Assembly: GCF_900100735.1 (NCBI RefSeq)
Contig: NZ_FNCJ01000001.1
Coordinates: forward strand, 372,001 to 436,000
Direction of reading: 5' to 3'
DNA: 64,000 bases
Source: Paraburkholderia phenazinium
GTDB lineage: Bacteria > Pseudomonadota > Gammaproteobacteria > Burkholderiales > Burkholderiaceae
Shown: positions 38,785-47,770 of the stretch, in pieces
How positions within the stretch are numbered: the first letter of the stretch is position 1
How the letters are laid out: each line of letters begins with the position of its first letter
The notes under the pieces: model-generated
What the model saw: only the letters and a program-made list of their open reading frames with translations
Databases searched by the model: none
What the model was told of the DNA's origin: nothing
Position numbers and translations under genes: made by a program

Positions 38785-39045
38785 TCACCGTCCAATGATG
38801 CAGAATTGAGACGTTCCGTCCATCACGCACGCATCGACCCAAGCCGCCAATCGCGCCGTCAATCGCGGGAAAGCTTGCGCACAGCGGCCGCACGCGTGTA
38901 AGGTGCGGCCTTCGACTTCGCGATGGCACGTTAAATGCTCCGGATTGGCTGTAGATAGCAGCCAGGGCAGGCGACCATCGTGCATAACCGACCTCGCCAT
39001 CTCACGGCTGCAGCCCGGCCGGCGCCGTTTCGCTGTCATCTTCAT
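38785..39045 (-). CDS. Possible small CxxC protein
   Basis: About 86 residues from ATG 39045; a start at 39000 (MARSVMHDGRLPWLLS) is also possible. It contains CHREVEGRTLHACGRCAQAF, with a CGRC pair that could bind a metal, and ends WVDACVMDGTSQFCI. The sequence is not low in complexity and reads like a small protein, but no family is recognised and the ribosome binding site is poor. It lies opposite the YaeQ gene's upstream region. Confidence 0.35.
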   Translation of the reverse strand: MKMTAKRRRPGCSREMARSVMHDGRLPWLLSTANPEHLTCHREVEGRTLHACGRCAQAFPRLTARLAAWVDACVMDGTSQFCIIGR

Positions 39046-39175
39046 CTGGCAACGTTGCACCGGCCCCCGCAGCCCTGTGGAGGAGCGAGCGATGTACAAA
39101 CAACACGGTAAGCGGCAACGAGCCGCCGATGATTCCTTTTCTGTTCGGTCCGCTGGTGCGGGCCCTTGGTGTGGC

Positions 39176-39730
39176 ATGGCTATCAAATCGACGATTTACA
39201 AGGCGGAACTGCAGATTGCGGACATGGATCGGCACTATTACGCCGATCATGCACTGACGATCGCGCGCCATCCGTCGGAAACCGACGAACGCATGATGGT
39301 GCGCGTCGCGGCGTTCGCGCTGTTCGCCCAGGAGCGGCTGGAGTTCTGCAAAGGCCTGTCGGACGCCGACGAGCCCGACCTGTGGCAGAAGGACCTGACC
39401 GGTGCGATCGAAACATGGATCGAGGTCGGCCAGCCCGACGAGCGCCGCATCGCCAAAGCGAGCGGCCGCTCCAACGAGGTCGTGGTGATCGCCTACGGCG
39501 GCCGGACCTCCGAGATCTGGTGGCAGGGGATTCGCAACAAGGTGGACCGGCTGCGTAACGTCACGGTCTGGACGCTCGGCGAAGACGTCGGCGCCGCGCT
39601 CGGCAAGCTGGCCGAGCGGACCATGCGGCTGCAGTGCACGGTGCAGGACGGCGCGGCCTGGCTCGGCAGCGCCAATTCGGATCCGGTGCCGATCGAATGG
39701 ACCGTGCTGAAGGCGCCGGCTAACGCGTGA
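39176..39730 (+). CDS. yaeQ: YaeQ family protein
   Basis: 184 residues from ATG 39176 (MAIKSTIYKAELQIADMDRHYYADHALTIARHPSET), matching the start of E. coli YaeQ. A nuclease-like fold, of uncertain function; once reported to suppress an rfaH defect by an unclear route. Further typical wording is DLWQKDLTGAIETWIEVGQPDERRI. The open frame continues upstream to 38903 but is not family-like. The ribosome binding site is weak. Confidence 0.9.
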   Translation: MAIKSTIYKAELQIADMDRHYYADHALTIARHPSETDERMMVRVAAFALFAQERLEFCKGLSDADEPDLWQKDLTGAIETWIEVGQPDERRIAKASGRSNEVVVIAYGGRTSEIWWQGIRNKVDRLRNVTVWTLGEDVGAALGKLAERTMRLQCTVQDGAAWLGSANSDPVPIEWTVLKAPANA

Positions 39731-39810
39731 CACGGCCTGAAACGGCCTGACAGGGCGGGGCGGCGCGTGGCCCGCGCCTGCGTCAGCCCCTCACGCCACC
39801 CGTCAAGTCC

Positions 39811-40236
39811 CTACAGCGACGTTACCCGCGCCGCTTCCGGCGGCCCCTTCAGTTCGACCATATTGCCCTCCGGGTCGAACAGATACAGCGACGGCCCGAA
39901 CCCATCCGCGCCATAGCGCACGCCCAGCTCGCCGGTCCGCACACCACGCTCGTGCAAATGCGCCTTGAGCGCCTCGCCGTCGAAGCCTTCGACTCGCAGG
40001 CACAGGTGATCCATATTGCGCCCCTCGCCAGGCGTGCCGCTGTCCGGCCGGTCAATCTTTGCGCCCACCTTCAATAAATCGATCAGCGAGCGTCCGGCGC
40101 GCAACTGGACGAGGCCGATCTCACGCTGCTCTTTTTCGACGCTGCAGCCGAGCACGTCGCAATAGAAACGAGTAATACCGTCGAGATCCGCCACCCGGAT
40201 GACCACATGGTCAATCTCGCGAATATGGATTTTCAT
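39811..40236 (-). CDS. VOC-family (glyoxalase/dioxygenase superfamily) protein
   Basis: 141 residues. The first beta-alpha module begins IREIDHVVIRVADLDGITRFYCDVLGCSVEKEQRE, and the second holds MDHLCLRVEGFDGEALKAHL and YLFDPEGNMVELKGP. Conserved His (IDHVV, MDHL) and Glu (MVEL) residues can bind a metal. Substrate is unknown. A single gene; the candidate small RNA lies upstream, on the same strand. Confidence 0.88.
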   Translation of the reverse strand: MKIHIREIDHVVIRVADLDGITRFYCDVLGCSVEKEQREIGLVQLRAGRSLIDLLKVGAKIDRPDSGTPGEGRNMDHLCLRVEGFDGEALKAHLHERGVRTGELGVRYGADGFGPSLYLFDPEGNMVELKGPPEAARVTSL

Positions 40237-40424
40237 GAAAAGCGCCCCTTGGCCAGTTGTCGGTGCGATGACTGGGAATCACTGAAAGTGTAAGGGAAAG
40301 GTGTGACCGCTGTGGGATTGGGAAGCGAGGAGGGCGGAGGACGAAGGATAGAGACGCGGCCATTAAGAGCTCGACCAGCGCATGACCCGCAAAGACGGCA
40401 CACCAATGAGCAAAAACGACGGGC

Positions 40425-40487
40425 AAAAAAAAGCCCGCTCTATGGGAGCAGGCTGAATCCATATCAGGAGGAGACATGGAGGAGACA
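40425..40487 (-). ncRNA. Candidate small RNA with two anti-Shine-Dalgarno repeats
   Basis: On the minus strand a predicted promoter (40494-40522) starts a transcript at about 40487 that ends in an intrinsic terminator with stem GAGCAGGCT/AGCCCGCTC (40446-40454 with 40432-40440) and T-run 40432-40425. The transcript would be about 60 bases. Between the promoter and the stem the sequence TGTCTCCTCC occurs twice, at about 40486-40477 and 40475-40466 (read leftward), a perfect complement to the AGGAGG core of ribosome binding sites. This is the design of CU-rich sRNAs that block translation of many mRNAs. No matching name is known to me with certainty. Confidence 0.6.
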
Positions 40488-40493
40488 GGAACT

Positions 40494-40522
40494 ACTATAC
40501 ACACGGGGTTGGTGCGACGCAA
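40494..40522 (-). promoter_or_regulatory. Promoter of the candidate small RNA
   Basis: On the minus strand TTGCGT (40522-40517), a 17-base spacer and TATAGT (40499-40494). The predicted start is about seven bases downstream, near 40487. Confidence 0.6.
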
Positions 40523-40696
40523 TAACTTTTTAAGGGAAAACCCGATAAGGTGGCGTTTTGTCGCATCCTTGTGGGAACCGACCCCGAAACCCCCGTCGCC
40601 ACAAGGGCCGGGCAATGACAGAGCAAGAACCGGAGCGTAGTGTGTGGGCTTGCAAACTACATTGGTGACCATCGAAACCGTCTTTTCGAGGACATC

Positions 40697-41794
40697 ATGA
40701 ACCGCATCGTGACACCTGCCTGGTCTACCGACGCCGAACGCTGGGCCGCCGTGACCCAACGCGACCGGCACGCCGACGGCGCCTTTTTCTATGGCGTCAA
40801 AACCACCGGCGTGTTCTGCCGGCCATCGTGCGCCTCGCGTCAGCCGCGCCGCGAAAACGTCGATTTCTTCGCTACGCCGGACGCGGCCCGCAGCGCCGGC
40901 TACCGCGATTGCAAGCGCTGCCAGCCGGGCGGCCTGCCACGCGAGCTCGAAATCGTCAGGCGCGCCTGTGCCGCGTTAGACGCCGACCCGCAGCAACGCC
41001 TCACGCTCGCCCAATTGAGCGACGCCGTGCATGTGAGCCCGTTCCACCTGCAACGGCTCTTCAAGCGCGTGGTGGGGGTGTCGCCGCGCCAATATCAGGC
41101 CGCCCAGCGCGGCGCGGCGCTACGCGACGCACTCCAGCGCGGCACCGACGTGACGCGCGCCACCGTCGACGCCGGTTTCGGTTCGCCGTCGCGCATGTAC
41201 GAATCCGCGCCGACCGAACTGGGCATGGCGCCGTCGGCCTACCGTCGCAAAGGCGCGGGCCTGACGGTCTATTACGCCAGCGCGCCGACCTCGCTTGGCT
41301 TCGTGCTGGTGGCCGCGACCGCCAAGGGCATCTGCAAGATCGGCTTCGGCGACGATGCCACCGCACTCGCAAGCGAATTGCACGGCGAGTTCGCCAATGC
41401 CGAACTGGTTGAGGACGCTGGCCGGCTCGCGCCGTTCATCGCCCAGGTCGACGCGTACCTGCACGGCACGCGTCAGCGCTTCGACCTGCCGCTCGATATC
41501 GCCACGACCGCGTTCCGTCAACGCGTCTGGGACGCCCTGCGGCGCATTCCATACGGCGAGACGCGCACCTATTCGGAGATCGCCGAGGCAGTCGGCTCGC
41601 CGCGCGCGGTGAGGGCCGTGGGGAGCGCCTGCGCGTCGAACCCGGTCGCGCTGGCGATCCCGTGTCATCGCGTCGTGCAAAAGAGCGGGTCGCTCGCCGG
41701 CTACCGCTGGGGCCTGCCGCGCAAAGCCGCGCTGCTCGAGGTCGAAGCACAACCCGCCGTCGCAACCACTCCTGATCTGGATCACGCCGCGTGA
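40697..41794 (+). CDS. ada: Ada: bifunctional methyl-sensing regulator and O6-methylguanine-DNA methyltransferase
   Basis: 365 residues from ATG 40697. Full Ada layout: N-terminal zinc domain with the four cysteines Cys41, Cys45, Cys72 and Cys75 (VFCRPSCASR, DCKRC), of which one accepts methyl from phosphotriesters. An AraC-type HTH follows (about 105-190, with FHLQRLFKRVVGVSPRQY). The C-terminal methyltransferase has the active-site IPCHRVVQ with Cys323. Methylated Ada turns on ada and alkA. alkA overlaps its stop by 4 bp (GTGA), so the two repair genes form one operon. Confidence 0.95.
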   Translation: MNRIVTPAWSTDAERWAAVTQRDRHADGAFFYGVKTTGVFCRPSCASRQPRRENVDFFATPDAARSAGYRDCKRCQPGGLPRELEIVRRACAALDADPQQRLTLAQLSDAVHVSPFHLQRLFKRVVGVSPRQYQAAQRGAALRDALQRGTDVTRATVDAGFGSPSRMYESAPTELGMAPSAYRRKGAGLTVYYASAPTSLGFVLVAATAKGICKIGFGDDATALASELHGEFANAELVEDAGRLAPFIAQVDAYLHGTRQRFDLPLDIATTAFRQRVWDALRRIPYGETRTYSEIAEAVGSPRAVRAVGSACASNPVALAIPCHRVVQKSGSLAGYRWGLPRKAALLEVEAQPAVATTPDLDHAA

Positions 41795-42735
41795 GCACCG
41801 CCACCGACCTCGCCATCCTTGAGCTGCCGTTCAAAGCACCGTTCGACTGGCCGCGCATCCTGCGGTTTTTTGCTGGCCGCGCCACGCCCGGCGTCGAAGC
41901 GGTGGAGGGCGGCGCCTACCGCCGCGCCATCGACTGGGCCGGCGACAGCGGCACCCTGACGGTGCGGCCGCACGCTCGCAAGCGCTGCCTCGTCGCCACC
42001 GTCGAAGGCCCGGCTGGGCAGCACGCCGAGGCGCTAAGCGCGCCGATTGCGCAAATGTTCGATCTCCACGCCGACCCGAAAGCGATCGGCGCGCACTTCG
42101 CCTCCGACCCGTGGCTCGCGCCGCTCGTCGAAGCCGCGCCGGGCCTGCGTGTGCCGGGCGCATGGTCGGCCTTCGAACTGGTGGTGCGGGCCATCGTCGG
42201 GCAGCAGGTCAGCGTGAAGGCCGCGACCACCATCATCGGCCGGTTGGTGCAGCGCGCCGGCCAGCGAATCGAAGATTATCCGCACGAGGGCACCGCCTGG
42301 CGCTTCCCAACACCCGCTGCGCTGGCGGCGGCGGACATGGCGCAGATCGGCATGCCGGGCAAGCGCGTCGCCGCCCTGCAAGGCGTTGCCGCGGCGGTGG
42401 CTAGCGGCGCGGTACCGCTCGACGCCCATACCGCCCGCACTGGCCGTACCGCCGGGACGGTAGACACCGACGCCTTGCGCGCCGCGCTGCTGGCTTTGCC
42501 CGGCATCGGCCCGTGGACTGTCGAATACGTGGCGATGCGCGCCTGGCGCGACGCCGACGCATGGCCCGCGTGGGACCTGGTGCTGATGCAGTCGATCGCA
42601 TCGCGCGATCCCTCGCTGCAGCGGCCCACCCAGCAGCGCGTACGCACCGACGCATGGCGTCCGTGGCGTGCCTACGCGGCGATGCATCTGTGGAATGAAG
42701 TGGCGGACCGCGCAGGCGGCGCGCGCGGCGGATAG
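41791..42735 (+). CDS. alkA: DNA-3-methyladenine glycosylase II
   Basis: 314 residues starting at GTG 41791, overlapping the ada stop. AlkA excises 3-methyladenine and related alkylated bases. The AlkA N-terminal domain (about 1-110) has FDWPRILRFFAGRATPGVE. The HhH-GPD core follows: VVRAIVGQQVSVKAAT, then LPGIGPWTVEYVAMRAW, with the catalytic aspartate in AWPAWDLVLMQ. All parts of the fold are present. Regulation by methylated Ada is likely from the operon structure. Confidence 0.93.
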   Translation: MSTATDLAILELPFKAPFDWPRILRFFAGRATPGVEAVEGGAYRRAIDWAGDSGTLTVRPHARKRCLVATVEGPAGQHAEALSAPIAQMFDLHADPKAIGAHFASDPWLAPLVEAAPGLRVPGAWSAFELVVRAIVGQQVSVKAATTIIGRLVQRAGQRIEDYPHEGTAWRFPTPAALAAADMAQIGMPGKRVAALQGVAAAVASGAVPLDAHTARTGRTAGTVDTDALRAALLALPGIGPWTVEYVAMRAWRDADAWPAWDLVLMQSIASRDPSLQRPTQQRVRTDAWRPWRAYAAMHLWNEVADRAGGARGG

Positions 42736-42927
42736 CTCGCCAGCGCCCGGCGCGGCATCTCCCGGCATCTCTCAAAAAGGCCGTCCGGCCGCGCCCGAGC
42801 AGGCCTCAAGCAGGGCTTCTGGCGAGATGTTAAAGTGCCCGCTACTGAAAATTCCGCCGGATGTTGTCGACCGCCCATCGCCTGACGTGAGCGGCACATG
42901 GCGGCCGACAACGTCCGACTCGCATCA

Positions 42928-44544
42928 ATGCCAAACACAACCACTTCTCGCACGACCGACCTGCTTTCGCACCGCCTGTCCGTGCTGGCCTCCGGTGCGC
43001 AGCGCCATGCGCTGCTGACCGGCCTGCGCGGCATCGAAAGGGAAAGCCTGCGCGTCACGCCCGACGGCCAGCTCGCGCTCACGCCGCATCCGCGCGCGCT
43101 CGGATCGGCGCTCACGCATCCGTCGCTGACCACTGACTACTCGGAAGCGCTGATCGAACTGATCACGCCGGCTGAGCACGACGCCGCGATCACGCTCGAG
43201 AAACTCGATGAGTTGCACCGTTTCGTTTACGCAAAGCTCGGCGACGAGATCCTGTGGAACAACTCGATGCCGGGCCTGCTGCCCGCCACCGACGACGGCA
43301 TTCCGATCGCGCAGTACGGTTCGTCGAACATCGGCAAGCTGAAGTACGTGTATCGCGTCGGCCTCGCGCTGCGCTATGGCCGCACGATGCAAACCATCGC
43401 CGGCATCCACTACAACTATTCGCTCAACGAAGAAGTGTGGCGCGTGCTGCATGCGGACCAGCAATCCACGGCGAGCGCGGTGGATTTCCAGTCCGAGCGC
43501 TATCTTGCGTTGATCCGCAATTTCCGCCGCACCAACTGGCTGCTGATGTATCTGTTTGGCGCCTCGCCGGCGCTCGACCGGCGTTTTCTGCGCGATCGCA
43601 AGCACACGCTCGAAACCTTCGATGCGGACACGCTGTATCGTCCGTATGCGACCAGCCTGCGCATGAGCGATCTCGGCTATTCGAACACCACCGCACAAGC
43701 GGCGCTGCACGCTGACTACGACACGCTGCCGGGCTACCTCGACGCGCTGGCCAAGGCCGTGAGCCAGCCCTATCCGCCGTACGAGGCAATCGGCACGCAA
43801 CGCGACGGCGAGTGGGTGCAGATCAACACCAACGTGCTGCAGATCGAAAACGAGTTCTATTCGACGATCCGCCCGAAGCGCGTCACCTATCCGGGCGAGC
43901 GTCCGCTGCACGCGCTTGCCTCGCGTGGCGTGCAGTACGTCGAAGTGCGCTGCATGGATATCGACCCGTTCGAGCCGACCGGCATTGCGCTCGAAACCAC
44001 TCGCTTTCTCGACGCCTACCTGCTGGTCTGCGCGTTCGAAGACAGCGCGCCGCTGCCGCCCGCCGCCTACTGCGAAGCCAATCAAAACTTCGGTCGCGTG
44101 ACGATGGAAGGGCGCAAGCCCGGCCTCGAGCTGACGCGCGACGGCAAGCCGGTTGCAATGCATGACTGGGCCGAGGAGCTGTTCGCGAAGATCGAGATTG
44201 CAGCGAAAACGCTGGACACGCTGCATGGCAATGATATGCACATGCGCGCACTCGCCGCACAACGCGCGAAGCTCGCCGATGTTTCGCTGACGCCGTCGGC
44301 ACGCGTGCTGCAAACGATGCGCGACAAGCAGCAGAGTTTCCTCGCCTTCGGTCTCGAACAGAGCGAAGCCCATGCAGCATATTTCCGCGCGCGGCCGCTC
44401 GACGCCGCCACCGAGCAGACCTTCACGGAGCTCGCTGCGCAATCGCTCGACGAACAGGAGCGGCTCGAGCGCGAAGAGGTCGGGTCTTTCGACGCCTTCG
44501 TTGCAGCGTATCGCGCCTACACGCTGAACCGCTTTAGCGTCTGA
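42928..44544 (+). CDS. gshA: Glutamate-cysteine ligase (type 1)
   Basis: 538 residues from ATG 42928. Makes gamma-glutamylcysteine, the first and limiting step of glutathione synthesis. Strong type 1 wording: GIERESLRVTPDGQLALTPHP, LTTDYSEALIELITP, DEILWNNSMPG, QTIAGIHYNYSL, and EVRCMDIDPFEPTGI near 340. Length fits. The start is placed after the ten-codon extension seen from 42898. It follows the alkA gene by about 190 bp, on the same strand, with no clear terminator between. Confidence 0.96.
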   Translation: MPNTTTSRTTDLLSHRLSVLASGAQRHALLTGLRGIERESLRVTPDGQLALTPHPRALGSALTHPSLTTDYSEALIELITPAEHDAAITLEKLDELHRFVYAKLGDEILWNNSMPGLLPATDDGIPIAQYGSSNIGKLKYVYRVGLALRYGRTMQTIAGIHYNYSLNEEVWRVLHADQQSTASAVDFQSERYLALIRNFRRTNWLLMYLFGASPALDRRFLRDRKHTLETFDADTLYRPYATSLRMSDLGYSNTTAQAALHADYDTLPGYLDALAKAVSQPYPPYEAIGTQRDGEWVQINTNVLQIENEFYSTIRPKRVTYPGERPLHALASRGVQYVEVRCMDIDPFEPTGIALETTRFLDAYLLVCAFEDSAPLPPAAYCEANQNFGRVTMEGRKPGLELTRDGKPVAMHDWAEELFAKIEIAAKTLDTLHGNDMHMRALAAQRAKLADVSLTPSARVLQTMRDKQQSFLAFGLEQSEAHAAYFRARPLDAATEQTFTELAAQSLDEQERLEREEVGSFDAFVAAYRAYTLNRFSV

Positions 44545-44660
44545 GGAAGGGGCGGCATGAAACGCCGCCCGCTCAAGCGTGTCCAACCCTTACACTGAAT
44601 GACCGTCCGCGTGCAGGCCGCGCGCATCCGGTCGTCTCAACACAGGGAGGAAGCAAGGCG

Positions 44661-45161
44661 ATGAAGAAAGCTCTATTGGCAACATTGTGTGTTCTCGCCG
44701 CCGCGGGCTGTTCGACGCAAGGGCAGGTGAATCCCGACGTCATGCAGATCGCCACCACGCCGCTGACGTGTGCGAATGCGAACGAATGCAGTCTCTGGTG
44801 GCAACGCGCCCAAACGTGGGTCGCGAACCATTCCAGCTATAAGATCGAGGCCGCCAACGATTCGCTGATCCAGACCGCTGGGCCGGATGGCGGCAAACGC
44901 GCGCTGGCTTATCAGATCACCAAAGCGCCGAACAGCGACGGCACCACGACCATCGGCTTCGCCGCGCATTGCGACAGCTCGCTCGGCTGCAAACCGAATC
45001 CATGGGAAGCCGGCGCTGATTTCAAGCAATTCGTGCGCAGCGGGGCGGCAAGTAGCGTCCCGCCGCAAGGCAATGAAGGAACTGCACCGACGACTCCGTC
45101 TCTGGAGGCCGCGCCGGCGCAGTCGATAGGCGCGCCTAGCGGAGTGCCGGTCACACAATAG
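44661..45161 (+). CDS. Hypothetical lipoprotein
   Basis: 166 residues. Lipobox LAAAGC at about residues 12-17, so it should be lipidated at that cysteine. Mature part with CANANECSLWWQRAQTWVANHSSYKI, HCDSSLGC (possible disulfides) and a Pro/Ala-rich variable tail. It is probably anchored to a membrane and faces the periplasm. Ribosome binding site GGGAGG upstream. No family recognised. Confidence 0.75.
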   Translation: MKKALLATLCVLAAAGCSTQGQVNPDVMQIATTPLTCANANECSLWWQRAQTWVANHSSYKIEAANDSLIQTAGPDGGKRALAYQITKAPNSDGTTTIGFAAHCDSSLGCKPNPWEAGADFKQFVRSGAASSVPPQGNEGTAPTTPSLEAAPAQSIGAPSGVPVTQ

Positions 45162-45233
45162 CGGGTCTTGCGTAGCACGCAACATGCGCCGCGAGGCGGC
45201 GCTGCGGCTGCGGCACAGGGCGCGTGCCGCCGC

Positions 45234-46796
45234 TCAATGGCCCAGCGACGGTCCCGCCCCCTTGCGCGGCTTGGTGATCCACACCAGCCCGGCCAGCACG
45301 ATAAAGCTGACGCACGAAATCCGGAAGAAGTCGTTGGTCGCCATCATGTACGCCTGTTGCGTCACGATCTGGTTCAGTTGCGCCGTCAGGCTTTGGCCAG
45401 CGAAGCCGAGGCTCGCCAACGAGTCGCTATAAGCGGTCGTGTTCGGCGCATAGGTGCTGACGGATTCCGTCAACACCGCGTGATGGTAGATCGTGTCGTT
45501 TTCCCAGTAGGTCGTGCTGATCGCCGTGCCGATTGCGCCCGAGAGCGTCCGGAAGAAGTTCGACAGACCCGACGCGCTCGCGAGACGCTCGTCGGACACG
45601 CTGGACAGCGTGATCGTGGTCATCGGCACGAAGAAGCAGGCCACGCCGATCCCCTGCACGATACGCGGCCAGATCACGTGATTGAACGGCACATCGAGCG
45701 TGAAGGTCGAGTTCCAGAACGACACGAACGCAAACACGATAAACGCGAAGCTCGCCACCATCCGCAGATTGAGGCGGTGCATGTTGCGGCCGATCATCGG
45801 CGAGAGCACCAGCGCCAGCAAGCCGACCGGCGCCGTCGCCAGACCCGCAAGGCCGGCCGTGTAGCCCATCACCGTCTGCAGCCACAGCGGGAAGATCACT
45901 ACCGAGCCGAAGAACGCCATAAAGCCGAACGAGATGATCAGCACACCGAGCGCGAAGTTGCGGTCCTTGAAGAGCGACAGATCCACAACTGGCTCCTTCT
46001 CGGTCATCTCCCAGACCAGCATGAAGGCGATCGAAATCACCGCGATGATCGCCAGCGCGACGATGAACTTCGAGTTGAACCAGTCGCGGTCCTTGCCGAG
46101 GTCGAGCATCATCTGCAGGCACGACACGCCGCTCACCAGCAGCGCGAGGCCGATCGCGTCGATCCGTTGCTTGGTGGTCTTGGTCTCACGGCCGCGCAGC
46201 AGCACAAACGCACACGCCGCCGAAAACAGGCCGATCGGCACGTTAATGTAGAAGATCCACGGCCACGTGTAGTTGTCGGTGATCCAGCCGCCCATCACGG
46301 GCCCGAAGATCGGCGCGACGATCACCGTCATCGCCCATAGGCCGAGCGCGAGGCCACGCTTCTCCGGTGGATACGAGCGCATCAGGATGGTCTGCGAGAG
46401 CGGCACCATCGGTCCTGACACCAGCCCCTGAATCAGCCGGAAGGCGATCAGCGACTCGAAGTTCTGCGCAAAGCCGCACATCGCCGAAGCGATCGTGAAG
46501 AGCAGCACTGACAGCGTGAAGAGGCGCACCTCACCAACCCGGCGTGCGAGCCAGCCGGTCAGCGGCACGGCAATCGCGGAGGCGACCGAATACGACGAGA
46601 TCACCCAGGTGCCCTGGCTAGTGGCGACGCCGAGGCTGCCCGAGATGGTGGGCACGGCGACGTTGGCGATCGACGTATCGAGCACTTCCATGAACGTGCC
46701 GAGCGCGAGGCCAATGGTGAGCAACGCGAGCGTGCCGCCGGCTAGCGGGGCAGGTTCGGCGGCGGGTGCGGCAACTGCGGGAGCCGTAGCGGCCAT
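45234..46796 (-). CDS. EmrB/QacA-type (DHA2) drug exporter
   Basis: 520 residues. Fourteen membrane segments are expected. Typical motif A wording GWLARRVGEVRLF follows helix 2, and the motif C region is RLIQGLVSGPMVPLSQTILM. Signature MEVLDTSIANVAVPTISGSLG opens the first helix. It is driven by proton exchange and extrudes hydrophobic drugs or acids, normally with an EmrA-type adaptor and an outer-membrane channel. It lies 153 bp downstream of the MarR gene, likely under its control. No adaptor gene is found in the window. Confidence 0.9.
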   Translation of the reverse strand: MAATAPAVAAPAAEPAPLAGGTLALLTIGLALGTFMEVLDTSIANVAVPTISGSLGVATSQGTWVISSYSVASAIAVPLTGWLARRVGEVRLFTLSVLLFTIASAMCGFAQNFESLIAFRLIQGLVSGPMVPLSQTILMRSYPPEKRGLALGLWAMTVIVAPIFGPVMGGWITDNYTWPWIFYINVPIGLFSAACAFVLLRGRETKTTKQRIDAIGLALLVSGVSCLQMMLDLGKDRDWFNSKFIVALAIIAVISIAFMLVWEMTEKEPVVDLSLFKDRNFALGVLIISFGFMAFFGSVVIFPLWLQTVMGYTAGLAGLATAPVGLLALVLSPMIGRNMHRLNLRMVASFAFIVFAFVSFWNSTFTLDVPFNHVIWPRIVQGIGVACFFVPMTTITLSSVSDERLASASGLSNFFRTLSGAIGTAISTTYWENDTIYHHAVLTESVSTYAPNTTAYSDSLASLGFAGQSLTAQLNQIVTQQAYMMATNDFFRISCVSFIVLAGLVWITKPRKGAGPSLGH

Positions 46797-46949
46797 GATT
46801 TAATCTCCGATCCCATGTAACGCTGCCAGCAAAAGCTTGCCCGTGCATGCATATTTCACCATCAAACCGCATGGCTTACATGTTCCGGCACCTTCTGCCC
46901 AGACAGATATTTCCTTAAACATCGACGCTGGAATGACGCGTCTCGGGGG

Positions 46950-47483
46950 TTACGCCTCGCCGTCTTGCGGCGCCGGGGACTGCTCTGCTGCCGCACTGCT
47001 CGCGCAAGCTGTTAACTCGCATGATTCGCCACTGCCCGAGCCGTTCGCAATCAGGCGGCCAAGCAGGTTCGTCAGGGTCGCGACGTCCTCAGCGGTAAAA
47101 CCTTGCAACTGCTCGTTCAGCACCGCCGAGCCCACGCGCGGCAATTGCTGGGCGACTTCTCGTCCGTGCGGCGTCAATTCGAGCTTGACCATACGGCGGT
47201 CGGCATCGCTACGCGTGCGGACAATAAAGCCTTTCTTTTCAAGACGATCGAGCATGCGCGTCATCGAACCGCTGTCGTACGACATGGCGCGCGACAGTTC
47301 GTACGGCGTATGTGCCCGCTCGCACGACAGCATCAGGATCACGCCAATCTGCTGCGTGGTCAGCCCCAAGGGCTTGACCGCGCGATCCATCCGCTCGACC
47401 AGCACATTGCGCGCTTTCGACAGGTAATAGCCAAGACTCGATTCGAGATGAATCTCGTCGGCGTTGTAGGGACCGTCTGTCAT
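46950..47483 (-). CDS. MarR-family transcriptional regulator
   Basis: 177 residues from ATG 47483 (MTDGPYNADEIHLESSLGYYLSKARN). Winged helix: LGLTTQQIGVILMLS, then HTPYELSRAMSYDSGSMTRMLDRLEKKGFIVR and DRRMVKLELTPHG. The C-terminus is low-complexity. MarR proteins usually repress an exporter until an aromatic ligand binds. The gene precedes the exporter on the same strand, and a palindrome lies between the -35 and -10 of its predicted promoter. An upstream extension of the open frame is not family-like. Confidence 0.93.
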   Translation of the reverse strand: MTDGPYNADEIHLESSLGYYLSKARNVLVERMDRAVKPLGLTTQQIGVILMLSCERAHTPYELSRAMSYDSGSMTRMLDRLEKKGFIVRTRSDADRRMVKLELTPHGREVAQQLPRVGSAVLNEQLQGFTAEDVATLTNLLGRLIANGSGSGESCELTACASSAAAEQSPAPQDGEA

Positions 47484-47542
47484 CGAAATTCGCTTTGATA
47501 CTTCAGTTGACGCCTGAGTTGCCACAACAGGAAGCAGACCGA

Positions 47543-47570
47543 ATTTTAGCTGCCTAAGCAGACAAGTCAA
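47543..47570 (-). promoter_or_regulatory. marR-exporter promoter with embedded operator
   Basis: On the minus strand TTGACT (47570-47565), a 16-base spacer and TAAAAT (47548-47543). The palindrome CTGC-TTAG-GCAG (47561-47550 on the minus strand) fills the spacer. MarR dimer binding there would block RNA polymerase, so autoregulation is likely. Confidence 0.6.
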
Positions 47571-47770
47571 TCTCGGGCTCCGCAGCCTGAACTGTCACGC
47601 TGTCGAAAAAACAACAAGGCAGGCTGCCATGGAGCGAAGTATCTTGAAATTTAATTGCATAGTCAATATTATTACAGGCAACGAGTTACGCGCCGCTGGC
47701 GCCACCCGAGACCATGTTCTGACCGCTTTGCCGCGCACCCTACCGGGAGGTGCGTAGAGGACCCCCCGTC

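Noticed and set aside
40475..40533. Short rightward frame MEETGTTIHTGLVRRNNF preceded by AGGAGG
   Set aside because: The AGGAGG and the frame start are the complement of the repeats in the candidate sRNA; the minus-strand promoter and terminator explain the site better.
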